A stretch of DNA of 64,000 nucleotides from Pararoseomonas sp. SCSIO 73927. GTDB taxonomy: Bacteria; Pseudomonadota; Alphaproteobacteria; Acetobacterales; Acetobacteraceae. The translations under genes and the position numbers were made by a program. Location of the stretch: NCBI RefSeq assembly GCF_037040815.1, contig NZ_CP146232.1:2660501-2724500 (forward strand). Direction: 5' to 3'. The notes under the pieces were generated by a model that was not told the origin of the DNA, did not search any database, and saw only the letters and a list, made by a program, of their open reading frames with translations. Shown in pieces: positions 43,733 to 52,347 of this stretch (within the stretch, counting starts at the first letter, position 1; the number at the start of each line of letters is the position of its first letter).

Positions 43733-43752
43733 TCACCACCGCAGACAGGCCA

Positions 43753-44526
43753 TCAGGTCGGAGGACGCTCACCTCCGCCGGAGAGCAGGTGCGGGAGAGA
43801 GGATGCGAGCAGCGCCACGCCCGAGACCGTCAGGAGGGAGAGGACGATCCTGCGGAAGGCCGCCTCGCTGATGCCGATGTAGAGGCGCGCGCCGAGCAGC
43901 GACGGGACGAGCATCGCGGATGCAGCGAGGGCGATCATCGGCAGCATGTCCCGCGTGACCGAGCCGGACGCCACGTGCGCCGCCATGGCGCAGCTTAGCA
44001 TGGTCAGGTTGAAGTTCTGGATGATGCTGCGCTGGGTGTCCTTGTCCATCCGCCGCAAGGTGCACCAGAGCGTCGGGAACATGCCGGAGAATCCGCCCAG
44101 GCCGCTGAGCACGCCGCCCAGCAGCCCCGCGACGCCGTCGGCCGTCCCACCGCCGAAGGTGACCGGCGGCAGGTTGGGGGCGAGGAGCATGAACGGGCAC
44201 CAGACGACCAGGAGAATGCCGAGCAAGGCACGGAACATCTGGATGTCGAGCAAGGGCAGGACGACAATGCCGAGCGGGATACCGACCAGCCCGCCGACGA
44301 CGAAGGGGGCGAGGCGGGCGAGATCGAAGCCCCGGCGGACCGTCAGGGCCGCGACGACCTGTCCCGTCAGGGCGCCGGACAGCGCCAGCATGGCGGCCAG
44401 CTGTGGCTCGAGGGTCCAGGCCCAGACCGACATCGCCACGAGTCCGAAGGCGAAGCCGGAAAGGCCCTGCACGAAACCCGCCATGACGGCACCGGCCGCG
44501 ATCGCCGCAATCACCGACCCGTCCAT
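43753..44526 (-). CDS. TSUP/TauE-SafE-family membrane exporter
   Basis: 257 residues from ATG 44526 with about eight hydrophobic helices: SVIAAIAAGAVMAGFVQGLS, FAFGLVAMSVWAWTL, LVGIPLGIVVLPLLDIQMFR, ADGVAGLLGGVLSGLGGFSG. This is the paired-repeat pattern of TSUP permeases, linked to sulfite, sulfoacetate or other organic anions. The open frame extends to 44715, but no ribosome site supports that. Substrate unknown. Confidence 0.87.
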   Translation of the reverse strand: MDGSVIAAIAAGAVMAGFVQGLSGFAFGLVAMSVWAWTLEPQLAAMLALSGALTGQVVAALTVRRGFDLARLAPFVVGGLVGIPLGIVVLPLLDIQMFRALLGILLVVWCPFMLLAPNLPPVTFGGGTADGVAGLLGGVLSGLGGFSGMFPTLWCTLRRMDKDTQRSIIQNFNLTMLSCAMAAHVASGSVTRDMLPMIALAASAMLVPSLLGARLYIGISEAAFRRIVLSLLTVSGVALLASSLPHLLSGGGERPPT

Positions 44527-44727
44527 GAAGTCACTCTCCGAACATCGTCCCGGTATCAGCGCGGACACCTTCCGCGATGCGGGGCAGGTCGTCCCGCTCC
44601 GATCCCTACAACCACCGTGGCGCGGATGCTTCGTTCTAGGGCGAAGCATCGCAGCATAGGGGGATGATGTCTGGAAGGCTGAGCCGCCGGGCGTCTCAAG
44701 CTGCGGAGCGTCCACCCGATCCCGATG

Positions 44728-46125
44728 TCAGCCCACATGCCGGGCCGTCGCCATCGCTCGTGCCAGGACCTCGTAGACCCGGGGGTCTTCCGTCTGCGCG
44801 ACGTTGAAGCGGAGGAACCCGGCAGCACCGCCGGAGACGCTGAACACGTTGCCGGGCGCCAGGATGACGCCCTCGGCCAGGGCGGCTTGCGCGATGGTGG
44901 TGGAGTCCAGGCCGTCTGGCAGCTGGCACCAGAGGTAGAAGCCCCCGCGCGGCATCAGCCAGGGCTGTAGGCCGAGGGCTTCCAGGCGGCGGGCGGTATC
45001 GCGCCGTGCGCGCGTCAGCCTGTGCCGGAGCGCCTCCATGTGCCTGCGGTAGCCTCCGCCCGACAGGACGTCGGCGACGATCCCGGCGGCGACGGGGCTT
45101 GGCCCGCCGAAGCCGGTGGCAATCTGCAAGTCGACCAGCGCCTCGATCCAGTCCGCGCGGGCCGCGACGTAGCCGCACCGGACCGAGGCCGAGACCGTCT
45201 TGGAGAAGCTGCCAACCCTGACGACCCGCCGAAGGCCGTCCATCACCGCCAGGCGCGGAGACGCCTCCGGCTCGAACTCCGCGAAGATGTCGTCTTCGAC
45301 GATCGTCAGGTCGTGCGCCGAGGCCATCGCCAGGAGGCGGTGGACCGTCTGCGCGGTCGGCGTGGCGCTGGTCGGATTGTGGATCGCGGAGTTCGTGAGG
45401 TAGAGGCGCGGCCCCGCCTCCGCGAGCACGGCCGCGAAGGCGTCCAGGTCCGGTCCGGACCGGGTGTAGGGCACGCCCACGACCCGGACCCGGTGCGCCC
45501 GGAGCAGGGTGCGGAAGTTGAAGTAGCAGGGGTCGTCCACGAGCACCGTGTCGCCCGGCCTGAGCAGGAGGCGGCAGACCAGGTCGACCGCCTGCGTGCC
45601 GGAGGGCGTCAGCAGCAGCTGCCCGGGAGCGACATCCAGCCCCTCGGCGGCGAAGCGAGCGGCGAGCAGGCGGCGCAGGGCGGGCGATCCGCGGGTCGCG
45701 CCGTAGTCGGCCAGCGTGGCCTCGTCGGCGCGGGCCAGGGACCGGAGGCCGCGGCGCAGGAGGGCGTGGGGCATCCAGTCCGCCGGGAGCCAGCCACAGC
45801 CGGGCCTCAGCGCGGCAGGATCGGCGTCGAGCGACTGCCGCGAGACCCAGAACGGGTCCACGGTGGGGTCCCGCATCTCCCCGGCCGCCGCCAGGGCCAT
45901 GGGCGGCAGGCCCGTACCCGTCGCGTAGAAGCCCGATCCCCGGCGCGACCGGACGAGGCCCTCCGCGGTCAGCCGGTCATAGGCCTCGACGACGGTCGAG
46001 GGCGCGACCCCCATGGTGGCCGCGAGCCGACGGATCGACGGCAGACGCTCGCCGGGTGCGAGGGTCTGGTTCACCAGCCTGGTCCGGATCGCGGCCACTA
46101 CCGCCCCGGTGCGTCCGGCCTCCAT
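44728..46125 (-). CDS. MocR/PdxR-type regulator (GntR HTH fused to aminotransferase)
   Basis: 465 residues from ATG 46125. N-terminal GntR HTH (LVNQTLAPGERLPSIRRLAA, GVAPSTVVEAYDRLTAEGLV), then a fold-type I aminotransferase domain with PLP Lys in VGSFSKTVSASVRCGYV, the DDI motif in VEDDIFAEFEP and GTQAVDLVCRLLL. Such regulators sense amino acids or PLP. Divergent from the EamA permease with a palindromic site between, so it probably controls that permease. The frame to 46707 would run through the operator and the permease, so it is rejected. Confidence 0.92.
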   Translation of the reverse strand: MEAGRTGAVVAAIRTRLVNQTLAPGERLPSIRRLAATMGVAPSTVVEAYDRLTAEGLVRSRRGSGFYATGTGLPPMALAAAGEMRDPTVDPFWVSRQSLDADPAALRPGCGWLPADWMPHALLRRGLRSLARADEATLADYGATRGSPALRRLLAARFAAEGLDVAPGQLLLTPSGTQAVDLVCRLLLRPGDTVLVDDPCYFNFRTLLRAHRVRVVGVPYTRSGPDLDAFAAVLAEAGPRLYLTNSAIHNPTSATPTAQTVHRLLAMASAHDLTIVEDDIFAEFEPEASPRLAVMDGLRRVVRVGSFSKTVSASVRCGYVAARADWIEALVDLQIATGFGGPSPVAAGIVADVLSGGGYRRHMEALRHRLTRARRDTARRLEALGLQPWLMPRGGFYLWCQLPDGLDSTTIAQAALAEGVILAPGNVFSVSGGAAGFLRFNVAQTEDPRVYEVLARAMATARHVG

Positions 46126-46165
46126 TCCACGTCTCCCCGGCACGGTCGCTGTACGGCCAGATACA

Positions 46166-46193
46166 CCAGTACAGTTCGACCGAATTGTACTGG
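46166..46193. promoter_or_regulatory. Palindromic operator between mocR-like gene and EamA permease
   Basis: CCAGTACAGTTCG (46166-46178) and CGAATTGTACTGG (46181-46193) form a 13-bp inverted repeat with one mismatch and a two-base spacer. It is 41 bases from the regulator start and 57 bases from the permease start, matching MocR-type operators in divergent promoters. Confidence 0.7.
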
Positions 46194-46249
46194 CGCATCT
46201 CTGGCATAGGTCGACGGATCGTTCAAAACCCCGCCCAGGGGGTACCACC

Positions 46250-47110
46250 ATGGATCGATCCGGCCAGGGCTGGGCGCACGGCTTCGTCGGTATGGCGACC
46301 TTCAGCGGATCGCTCCCGGCGACGCGCGCCGCGGTCGCCGACCTCTCGCCCCTCTTCCTCACCTCGGGCCGGGCCGTGGTGGCGGCCATCCTGGCGGCCG
46401 GTCTCCTGGCTGTCATCCGGCCGCCCCGGCCCGCGCGGGCGGACCTGCCCGCCCTGGCACTGGTCACGGCGGGCGTCGTGATCGGCTTCCCCCTGCTGAC
46501 CGCCCTCGCGCTCCAGGGGATCAGCGCGTCGCGGTCCGTCGTCTTCATCGGCCTCCTGCCGCTGGCGACGGCGCTCTTCGGCGTCCTGCGCGGCGGGGAG
46601 CGGCCGCGTCCGGCGTTCTGGCTCTTCTCCGGACTGGGGGCGGCGGCGGTCGCAGGCTTCGCCCTGTCCCGGGGTGGCGCGGCGTCGGCGGGCGGCGACC
46701 TGCTCATGGTCGCGGCCGTCCTGCTCTGCGGCCTCGGCTACGCTGAGGGCGCCGTGCTCTCGCGGCGCCTGGGCGGCTGGCAGGTCATCTCCTGGGCGCT
46801 GCTGCTCTCCCTGCCGCCGATGGCCGTCGTCGCCCTGGCCACTCTTCCCGCCTCCTGGACAGGGATCGGTGCGCCCGCCTGGCTCGGCTTCGCCTACGTC
46901 TCGGTCTTCAGCATGCTCGTCGGCTTCGTCTTCTGGTACCGCGGCCTCGCGCTCGGCGGGATCGCCCGCGTCGGCCAGCTCCAGCTGCTGCAGCCGTTCC
47001 TCAGTCTAATCCTGTCGGCCCTGCTGCTGCGCGAGGTCGTCTCCTGGGCGATGGTCGCGACGACGGGGCTGGTCGTCCTCTGCGTCATCGGTGCCAAGCG
47101 ATTCGCCTGA
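46250..47110 (+). CDS. EamA-family (DMT) permease
   Basis: 286 residues with ten predicted membrane helices in two EamA repeats: first GFVGMATFSGSLPATRAAV to GGAASA, second DLLMVAAVLLCGLGYAEGAV to LVVLCVIGAKRFA, with YRGLALGGIARVGQLQLLQP as the conserved second-repeat stretch. Drug/metabolite transporter superfamily; typically exports amino acids or related metabolites. Starts at ATG 46250 preceded by a GGGGG-rich stretch. Control by the MocR-like regulator is inferred. Confidence 0.9.
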   Translation: MDRSGQGWAHGFVGMATFSGSLPATRAAVADLSPLFLTSGRAVVAAILAAGLLAVIRPPRPARADLPALALVTAGVVIGFPLLTALALQGISASRSVVFIGLLPLATALFGVLRGGERPRPAFWLFSGLGAAAVAGFALSRGGAASAGGDLLMVAAVLLCGLGYAEGAVLSRRLGGWQVISWALLLSLPPMAVVALATLPASWTGIGAPAWLGFAYVSVFSMLVGFVFWYRGLALGGIARVGQLQLLQPFLSLILSALLLREVVSWAMVATTGLVVLCVIGAKRFA

Positions 47111-47147
47111 AGGTAAACGGGTGGTGGAGGGACGACGCCCGGGCCCA

Positions 47148-47180
47148 CCGCCGTAGTCCCGGGACCGGGACGGCGGGTTT
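47148..47180 (+). terminator. Putative intrinsic terminator after EamA permease
   Basis: CCGCCGTAGTCCCGG pairs with CCGGGACGGCGG around a GA loop (two-base AG bulge), followed by GTTT. It lies 38 bases downstream of the permease stop. The hairpin is strong; the T-run is short. Confidence 0.5.
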
Positions 47181-47482
47181 GGTGGCCTCCCCTCAGGACG
47201 TAGGCACTGGCATTTCCTACTAGATCACGCGGACCGCGCGGGCGGACAGCGCTTGCCGAGGAACCGCGCCCACGCTCCAGGATCTCATGGCCGGGCAGAT
47301 CGGAGCCTTGGTGCTGACGTCTATCCCGCGCGCCCTCAACCCTTGTTGCGGGTGGAGGGGTCTCGGTCTGACCCGGGCGAGAGCGCCTGCGCCCGATCCG
47401 CGCCCGCACTCGCTGGCACAAGTGGTCGGGGGTGGTCGCCCAGGCGGGCCTTCGGAACTGGGCGGCAAGGCCCCCGCTGGCT
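47181..47482. other. Non-coding gap
   Basis: About 300 bases between the EamA gene region and the MFS gene. Several short ORFs on both strands; none has a ribosome site or recognisable product. Marks the change to the second accessory zone. Confidence 0.35.
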
Positions 47483-48670
47483 TCAGCTCTGCGGCCGTGC
47501 CGCAAGGGTCCGATCCTGTCCGGCGCCGAAGCCGACGAACGCCTGCAGGAGTCCGGCGGCGGCGAGAAGGACCAGCGGCACCGACCAGCTCCCGGTAGCG
47601 TCGTGCAGCAGGCCGAAGCCGATCGGACCGGCCGCCGCTACCATGTAGCCCACCGTCTGTGACATGACCGACAGCGAGGCGGCTTCATGGTGGTTCGCGG
47701 ACCGCAGGCTGATGAAAGCCAGTGCCAGGGTGAGGCAGGCTCCGCCGCCCAGTCCCATGATCGTGAGCCAGAGGTAGGCCGCCTGGGGAAGGACGAGGAT
47801 GCCGACGACCGACACCGCCATGGCGGCCGACCCGGCGGATGCATACCGCGTCTGGTCCTTCGCCCGCCTCAGGAGCGCTGGCATCATGGCGCTCACGGCA
47901 AGGCCGACGAGCTGGAAGAGGGTCATGAGGAGACCGGCCTCGGCGGGGCTGAACCCGTTGCCCTGGAGGATCGTGGGGAACCAGGCGACGGTCACGTAGA
48001 ACATGAGCGACTGGAGGCCCATGAAGGCGGTCACCAGCCAGCCCAGCCGCGACCGCCATGGCGAGACCGCACCCGATCCCCGGGACGTGCCTGGCTCGCT
48101 CGCCGATAGCGTCGCGGGCGGCAGCCAGACCAGGAGCGCGACTGCGGCCGGGATCGCCCAGACCGCCAGAGCTGCTCTCCATCCGCCAGGCAGCAACGCG
48201 GACAAGGGCACCGCCAGGCCGGAGGCGATCGCCGCTGTCAGGCCCAGCGTGATGGCGTAGACCGTGGTCATCCCCCTGACACGGTCCGGGAAGTCCCGCT
48301 TGATGATGCCGGGCACCAGGACGTTGCCGATGGCGATCCCGGCCGCAAGGCAGGCAGACCCGACGAACAGGGCCTCGACGGAGCCGTGGGAGCGGATGAG
48401 CAGACCTGCGCACAGGAGCAGGAGCGCCGCGACAAGCGTGCGCTCCATCCCCAGGCGGCGGCCAAGATGCGCCAGAGGGGCAAATGCGCCGAGTGCCAGG
48501 AGGGGCAGGCTGTTCAGGAGGCCCGCTTCCGTCAGCGACAGGCCGGTGGCCTGCCGGATCTGTTCCACCAGCGGGCCAACGCCCGTGAGGGCGGGGCGCA
48601 GGTTGGCTGCCAGCAGGACCAACGCTGCCACCGGCACGGCAGGAGGGCGGCCGGGAGATTGGATTGTCAT
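47483..48670 (-). CDS. CynX/NimT-family MFS transporter
   Basis: 395 residues from ATG 48670, twelve helices. LRPALTGVGPLVEQIRQATG, GLLNSLPLLALGAFAPLAH, GNVLVPGIIKRDFPDRVRGM (a cytosolic loop diagnostic of CynX/NimT) and MSQTVGYMVAAAGPIGFGLL. E. coli NimT exports 2-nitroimidazole under the AraC-type regulator NimR; the divergent AraC gene here repeats that arrangement. Cyanate uptake (CynX) is the other possibility. Confidence 0.88.
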   Translation of the reverse strand: MTIQSPGRPPAVPVAALVLLAANLRPALTGVGPLVEQIRQATGLSLTEAGLLNSLPLLALGAFAPLAHLGRRLGMERTLVAALLLLCAGLLIRSHGSVEALFVGSACLAAGIAIGNVLVPGIIKRDFPDRVRGMTTVYAITLGLTAAIASGLAVPLSALLPGGWRAALAVWAIPAAVALLVWLPPATLSASEPGTSRGSGAVSPWRSRLGWLVTAFMGLQSLMFYVTVAWFPTILQGNGFSPAEAGLLMTLFQLVGLAVSAMMPALLRRAKDQTRYASAGSAAMAVSVVGILVLPQAAYLWLTIMGLGGGACLTLALAFISLRSANHHEAASLSVMSQTVGYMVAAAGPIGFGLLHDATGSWSVPLVLLAAAGLLQAFVGFGAGQDRTLAARPQS

Positions 48671-48833
48671 TCGGGTGCAGCCAGGACCTGTCGAGGGTGT
48701 GGGCCATGCCCGCCGGTGCTGCGGCAGCTGTGCGGGGCAGGGGTGTAGGGAGGCGTTTACCAGGGGGGGCGCTTGGCTGTATCTCGACGAAGCCGACATT
48801 CAATCGCTAGTTTCGGCCAAAGGAGGCCTGGGA

Positions 48834-49613
48834 ATGGCGTCGTCGTTCTACAGCCTCCAGGCAGGCGAGCCGCACGGGGTCGTCTCCGCTCTCCACGTGA
48901 CGGTTGCCGCAAAGGCCGAGGAGGTGCCGGAGCATGAGCACCACAGCGGCCAGCTCATCTTCGCCCTCCATGGTGCGGTGACCTGCGAAGTTCCCGGCTC
49001 CCTCTGGATCGTCCCGCCCGACTGTGCAGTCTGGATCCCGGGCGGCGTCCGGCACAGCAGCCGGGCGACAGCCAACGCACGCATGTGCTTTCTCTTCGTA
49101 AGGCCCGAGGTCACCCACCTCAGGGATGCACCCTGCACGCTCGCGATCACGCCGATGGTGCGCGAGATGATCCTGCATCTCGCGGCGCAGGGTATCCAGG
49201 CCGAGGAGGACGCGCAGACCTCCCGCGTCGTGCAGGCGCTCCTTGGTGAGCTCGAGCGCCTGACGACCACGAGCTACCAGCTTCCCGTGCCAGGCCACCC
49301 CAAGCTGAGGCGGATCACCGACGCGCTCACCAGGGATCCGTCCGAGCGAAGCACTCTGGCCGACTGGGCGGATCGCCTCGCGACAAGCGAGCGGACGCTC
49401 GCCCGGCTGATCGAGGCGGAGACGGGGATGACCTTCGGCCGGTGGCGCCAGCAACTCCAGGTCCTTGTCGCTTTACGGGGGCTGGCGTCGGGCCTGCCCG
49501 TGCAGCAGGTCTCGGAAGTCCTGGGCTACGGATCGGTGACCGCGTTCATCACGATGTTCAAGAGGGCCACGGGCGTGACTCCGGCGCGCTATTTCGCCAG
49601 CCGGGGTCCCTGA
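48834..49613 (+). CDS. AraC-family regulator, NimR-like
   Basis: 259 residues from ATG 48834, preceded by a perfect AGGAGG nine bases upstream. N-terminal cupin (HEHHSGQLIFALHGAVTCEV, IVPPDCAVWIPGGVRHSS), C-terminal double HTH (TLADWADRLATSERTLARLI, FGRWRQQLQVLVALRGL, SEVLGYGSVTAFITMFKR). Divergent from the NimT-like transporter with 163 bases between, so likely its repressor or activator. Confidence 0.9.
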   Translation: MASSFYSLQAGEPHGVVSALHVTVAAKAEEVPEHEHHSGQLIFALHGAVTCEVPGSLWIVPPDCAVWIPGGVRHSSRATANARMCFLFVRPEVTHLRDAPCTLAITPMVREMILHLAAQGIQAEEDAQTSRVVQALLGELERLTTTSYQLPVPGHPKLRRITDALTRDPSERSTLADWADRLATSERTLARLIEAETGMTFGRWRQQLQVLVALRGLASGLPVQQVSEVLGYGSVTAFITMFKRATGVTPARYFASRGP

Positions 49614-49799
49614 CCCTCCGGCGCCGCGTCATGCCGCCACCCCTTCGGCAGGCATGGGAGGGAACTCGCGCCGGGAACCGTGGGCGCCCGTGTCGCGTGC
49701 CGCCAAGCCTGCCGCATCCCCGCCAACGGTAACCTGGTTCCCATCGAAGGTCGGTTGCGGCGCTTGGGCGGAGGCCCGGGCATGTGGCAATCGCTTCCG

Positions 49800-50516
49800 C
49801 TACGCCGCCTGGGCATTCCCGGTCGCCCGGATGCGCACCTCCACGATGTCGGCCACCTTCGTGGCACGGCCGTGCTGCAGGTCGCCGTAGTCTCCGCGCA
49901 TCCAGCGGCGGCTGGGCACGGTCAGCAGGTGCACCCGGTGGCCGTGGGCGTCACGCGGCAGGACCCCGCTCACGCGGTGCAGGGGATAGGCGTCGATCCG
50001 GCGATCGAGGTTCTTGCCGACGAGCGCCCCATCCGGCAGCCCGGGAAAGCGCGGCCTATGCGCCTGCCACAGGTTGAGTTCCAGAAGCAGGGGACCGTTC
50101 ATGTCGGCGATCTCCACCAGGGCATGCAGTCCCGGGTGATCGATGCGGGGGTCCGGCATGCCGAGGCCGAGGCTGCCCGCCCGCCACATCGGCTGTTCCT
50201 CGGTGTCGAGAAGGACGACCAGGCAGGCGCCGTACACGACGCGAGCATGGAGGCCTCGGCGGCGGAGAAGTTCGGCTGCCGTCGCCGAGGACCACACGCA
50301 GCGGGCCTGTGCCCCGTCGTCCCACCACTCGGTGCAGCGCATGGCCGGGTACAGGTGCTCCGCGATGTCGGCCACGGCGGCCTTCGTCTTCCGGCTCGCG
50401 CGCATCCCGCTGGCATCCATGTGGATCGTGGCACCAGCACGCGGAGCGGTCGGCAGCACCGGCGGCGTGAGGGCGACGCGCGGATCGGACGGCGGGGCGG
50501 AAAGCATGCGGATCAT
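49800..50516 (-). CDS. Orphan protein with transglutaminase-like features
   Basis: 238 residues from ATG 50516 (MIRMLSAPPSDPRVALTPPV). No clear family. RCVWSSATAAELLRRRGLHA followed by RVVYG resembles the Cys motif of transglutaminase/papain-like folds. GLHALVEIADM and LLELNLWQ could be the His and acidic positions, so a cysteine-hydrolase fold is possible but unproven. The SD GGAG is seven bases before the ATG and sits inside a hairpin at 50524-50546. The same leader precedes the unrelated gene at 51208. Confidence 0.6.
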   Translation of the reverse strand: MIRMLSAPPSDPRVALTPPVLPTAPRAGATIHMDASGMRASRKTKAAVADIAEHLYPAMRCTEWWDDGAQARCVWSSATAAELLRRRGLHARVVYGACLVVLLDTEEQPMWRAGSLGLGMPDPRIDHPGLHALVEIADMNGPLLLELNLWQAHRPRFPGLPDGALVGKNLDRRIDAYPLHRVSGVLPRDAHGHRVHLLTVPSRRWMRGDYGDLQHGRATKVADIVEVRIRATGNAQAA

Positions 50517-50668
50517 GGTGGATCTCCTCGTCTGTACGACGGAGAGGACCACCCTTCCGCCGAGCCCCGCTGTGCAGGACCGGCATCTCCAATAACCACA
50601 TCCCTTGGGTGCACAATAGTGATGATGGGGACGGTCCTGGTTGGGCGATCCTATCAGCACTGTTGACG
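50517..50668 (-). repeat. Duplicated 5' leader, copy A, with SD-masking hairpin
   Basis: Reads toward gene 49800-50516. Shares three identical blocks with copy B (51580-51734): 23 bp at 50581-50603, 14 bp at 50655-50668 (CAGCACTGTTGACG) and the run around GACGGAGAGGA. On the coding strand CUCUCCGUC pairs with GACGAGGAG around a five-base loop (50524-50546), with one mismatch, and hides the SD GGAG. A -10-like TTATTG and -35-like TTGTGC lie farther upstream in both copies. Confidence 0.75.
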
Positions 50669-51207
50669 GATTCGCCGTTCTGGACATCGTCGCGCCGTCT
50701 ACAGTCCGCGGGGGCAGTGAGCGAAAGCGGGAGAGCATCAGCTTCGTCCATGATCCTCCCGGTGTACCTGCTGCGGGAGGACGTCGGGACAGCGCTGGTC
50801 TTACTCCGCGTGAGGACCGATCGCGAACGACGAAGGGCATCTCACCACTGTCGCCATCGGGGCTGTGCAGGACTCCCTCAGGAAGGGGAAGACCGGGGCA
50901 GGTATCCCCAGGCAGGTCCGGATCAGGGACGAGGTGCTGAAGGACTTTGCCACCCCCGTCCTGCCCCGCGCTGCCGAGACCAGGGGCAGAACGGGATAGG
51001 TTCGAAGGGTCGAGATGCGCCTCGAACCGTTCAGGTACCTCGTGCCCGAAGCAGAGGCACGGGGCCGGAGGTCACGCTGGGATGGTCCCGCACAGGGATG
51101 TGCCTCCACCGCCATGTGCTCGCCATCTGCGATGTCGCCGCGGTCGTGACCACGGTGTCGCCCGGGCGTCGCCACTGGGCGATCAGCCGCCCTGAAGTCT
51201 GGCTAGC
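50669..51207. other. Non-coding stretch between two leader-controlled genes
   Basis: About 540 bases. ORFs on both strands (for example minus 50801-51175) are unlike their neighbours in codon use and have no recognisable product. Probably decayed DNA. Confidence 0.35.
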
Positions 51208-51579
51208 CTACGCCTGCGCAGCCCCGTGCATTGCCTCCTTGGCGACCAGTTCCGCCGTATAGCTGACGACCTCCCTGCAGTACTCGCAGAAGGCGTCGAT
51301 GTCCTCCGCCGTGACATCGGTCCCTTCGCGGAACATCACCACGACCGTGATGGCCCGTTCAGCCGGGAACATGCTGTAGAACTGCACCTCGGGGCCGGGC
51401 AGAAGGAAGCGCAGGGCGTTCCGGGCGTCCTTCACGATCCTGGAGAGCTGCCGGGCAGTGCCCTCGCCGTCGAGCCCGAGAATGGAGAGCGGATCCGCGC
51501 ACTGGGGGCCGAGAATGATCCCGATTGTCAGGATGTCGGATGGCTGGACCCGGATGGCCGGGTGGCTCGGGAAGCTCAT
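51208..51579 (-). CDS. Orphan small protein, 123 aa
   Basis: From ATG 51579 (MSFPSHPAIRVQPSDILTIG). No family recognised. It has a hydrophobic start (ILTIGIILGPQC), a middle part with FYSMFPAERAITVVVMF and a helical acidic end (TAEDIDAFCEYCREVVSYTA) with three cysteines in total. Not similar by eye to the 238-aa protein that shares its leader. The SD GGAG is seven bases before the ATG and lies in the right arm of a perfect 8-bp hairpin. Codon use and ribosome spacing support a real gene. Confidence 0.6.
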   Translation of the reverse strand: MSFPSHPAIRVQPSDILTIGIILGPQCADPLSILGLDGEGTARQLSRIVKDARNALRFLLPGPEVQFYSMFPAERAITVVVMFREGTDVTAEDIDAFCEYCREVVSYTAELVAKEAMHGAAQA

Positions 51580-51734
51580 GATGGTTCTCCGTCTGGATGG
51601 ACGACGGAGAGGATCGATCCTTCCGCCGGGTCCCGCTGTGCAGGAACCGGCATCTCCAATAACCACATCCGGCAGGTGCACAACAGTCATGTTGGGCGCG
51701 GCCCGGCGGAGCGAAGCCAACAGCACTGTTGACG
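51580..51734 (-). repeat. Duplicated 5' leader, copy B, with SD-masking hairpin
   Basis: Near-duplicate of 50517-50668, reading toward gene 51208-51579. On the coding strand GACGGAGA pairs perfectly with UCUCCGUC (51586-51593 and 51603-51610; 9-base loop), covering the SD GGAG at the same seven-base spacing. Identical blocks: 51648-51670 (23 bp) and 51721-51734 (14 bp). Between blocks the copies differ by substitutions and small indels. Confidence 0.75.
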
Positions 51735-51950
51735 AAATCGCGGTCCTCGGCATTCGCGACACCGACCGCGTCGGGCAGGGGCAGGCCTGACGATGGCTCG
51801 ACGGCGACGACCTCGTGCCCTGCCTCGGCAAGGCGGCGGGGTCCCGTCCGCTCCCTGCGCCGACGTCGATGACCGGGCCAGGGAGCCTGAGAAGCAGGTC
51901 GGCCGGACAGGAAGAGTTGGCACCGTACCCTTCGATGGCTGGTGCGTCAT
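51735..51950 (-). pseudogene. Remnant of a SAM-dependent methyltransferase
   Basis: The minus strand reads PAIEGYGANSSCPADLLLRL, then PGPVIDVGAGSGRDPAAL (motif I of class I methyltransferases, near 51840-51880). After a frameshift near 51825-51840 it reads EAGHEVVAVEPS (motif II). No start or C-terminal part remains; the 3' end merges into leader copy B. A decayed gene. Confidence 0.6.
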
Positions 51951-52347
51951 GGTTTCGACCCAGCCTGTGGTCCCTTGCGTCGCCCCCGCTGCCGCAGGGG
52001 CCTCTCGACTACAATCTCGACGGTCATGGGCGCCTGCCGTGGGAAGAGTGCGATGAACTCGGCCTCGACCGCGTCATCACAGCCGGTACGTCGAGATCCC
52101 CTCAGACCGCCCTGATGGAAACCGGATGACCGGCCTGCGTGGAGATCTGCCTTGCGAATGAGTGGCGCGGGCACATGGTCGAAGCGGAATGCAGGCCTCG
52201 CCTCACCTTGGCGTACGGCGCTACGGTCCGTGAGGCGCCCGACAGGACGTCAGGCATCGAAGGTGCACGGGTCCTCGTTTGAAACGGCCTGCCGCGCTAC
52301 CCATGTACCTCCCTCCAGGAAATCAGCTGCCGAGGCGGTCGTACAGG
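51951..52347. other. Non-coding gap upstream of the HEPN-like gene
   Basis: About 400 bases without a supported gene. It must contain the promoter for 52348-53637. No clear palindrome or terminator was recognised. Confidence 0.35.
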
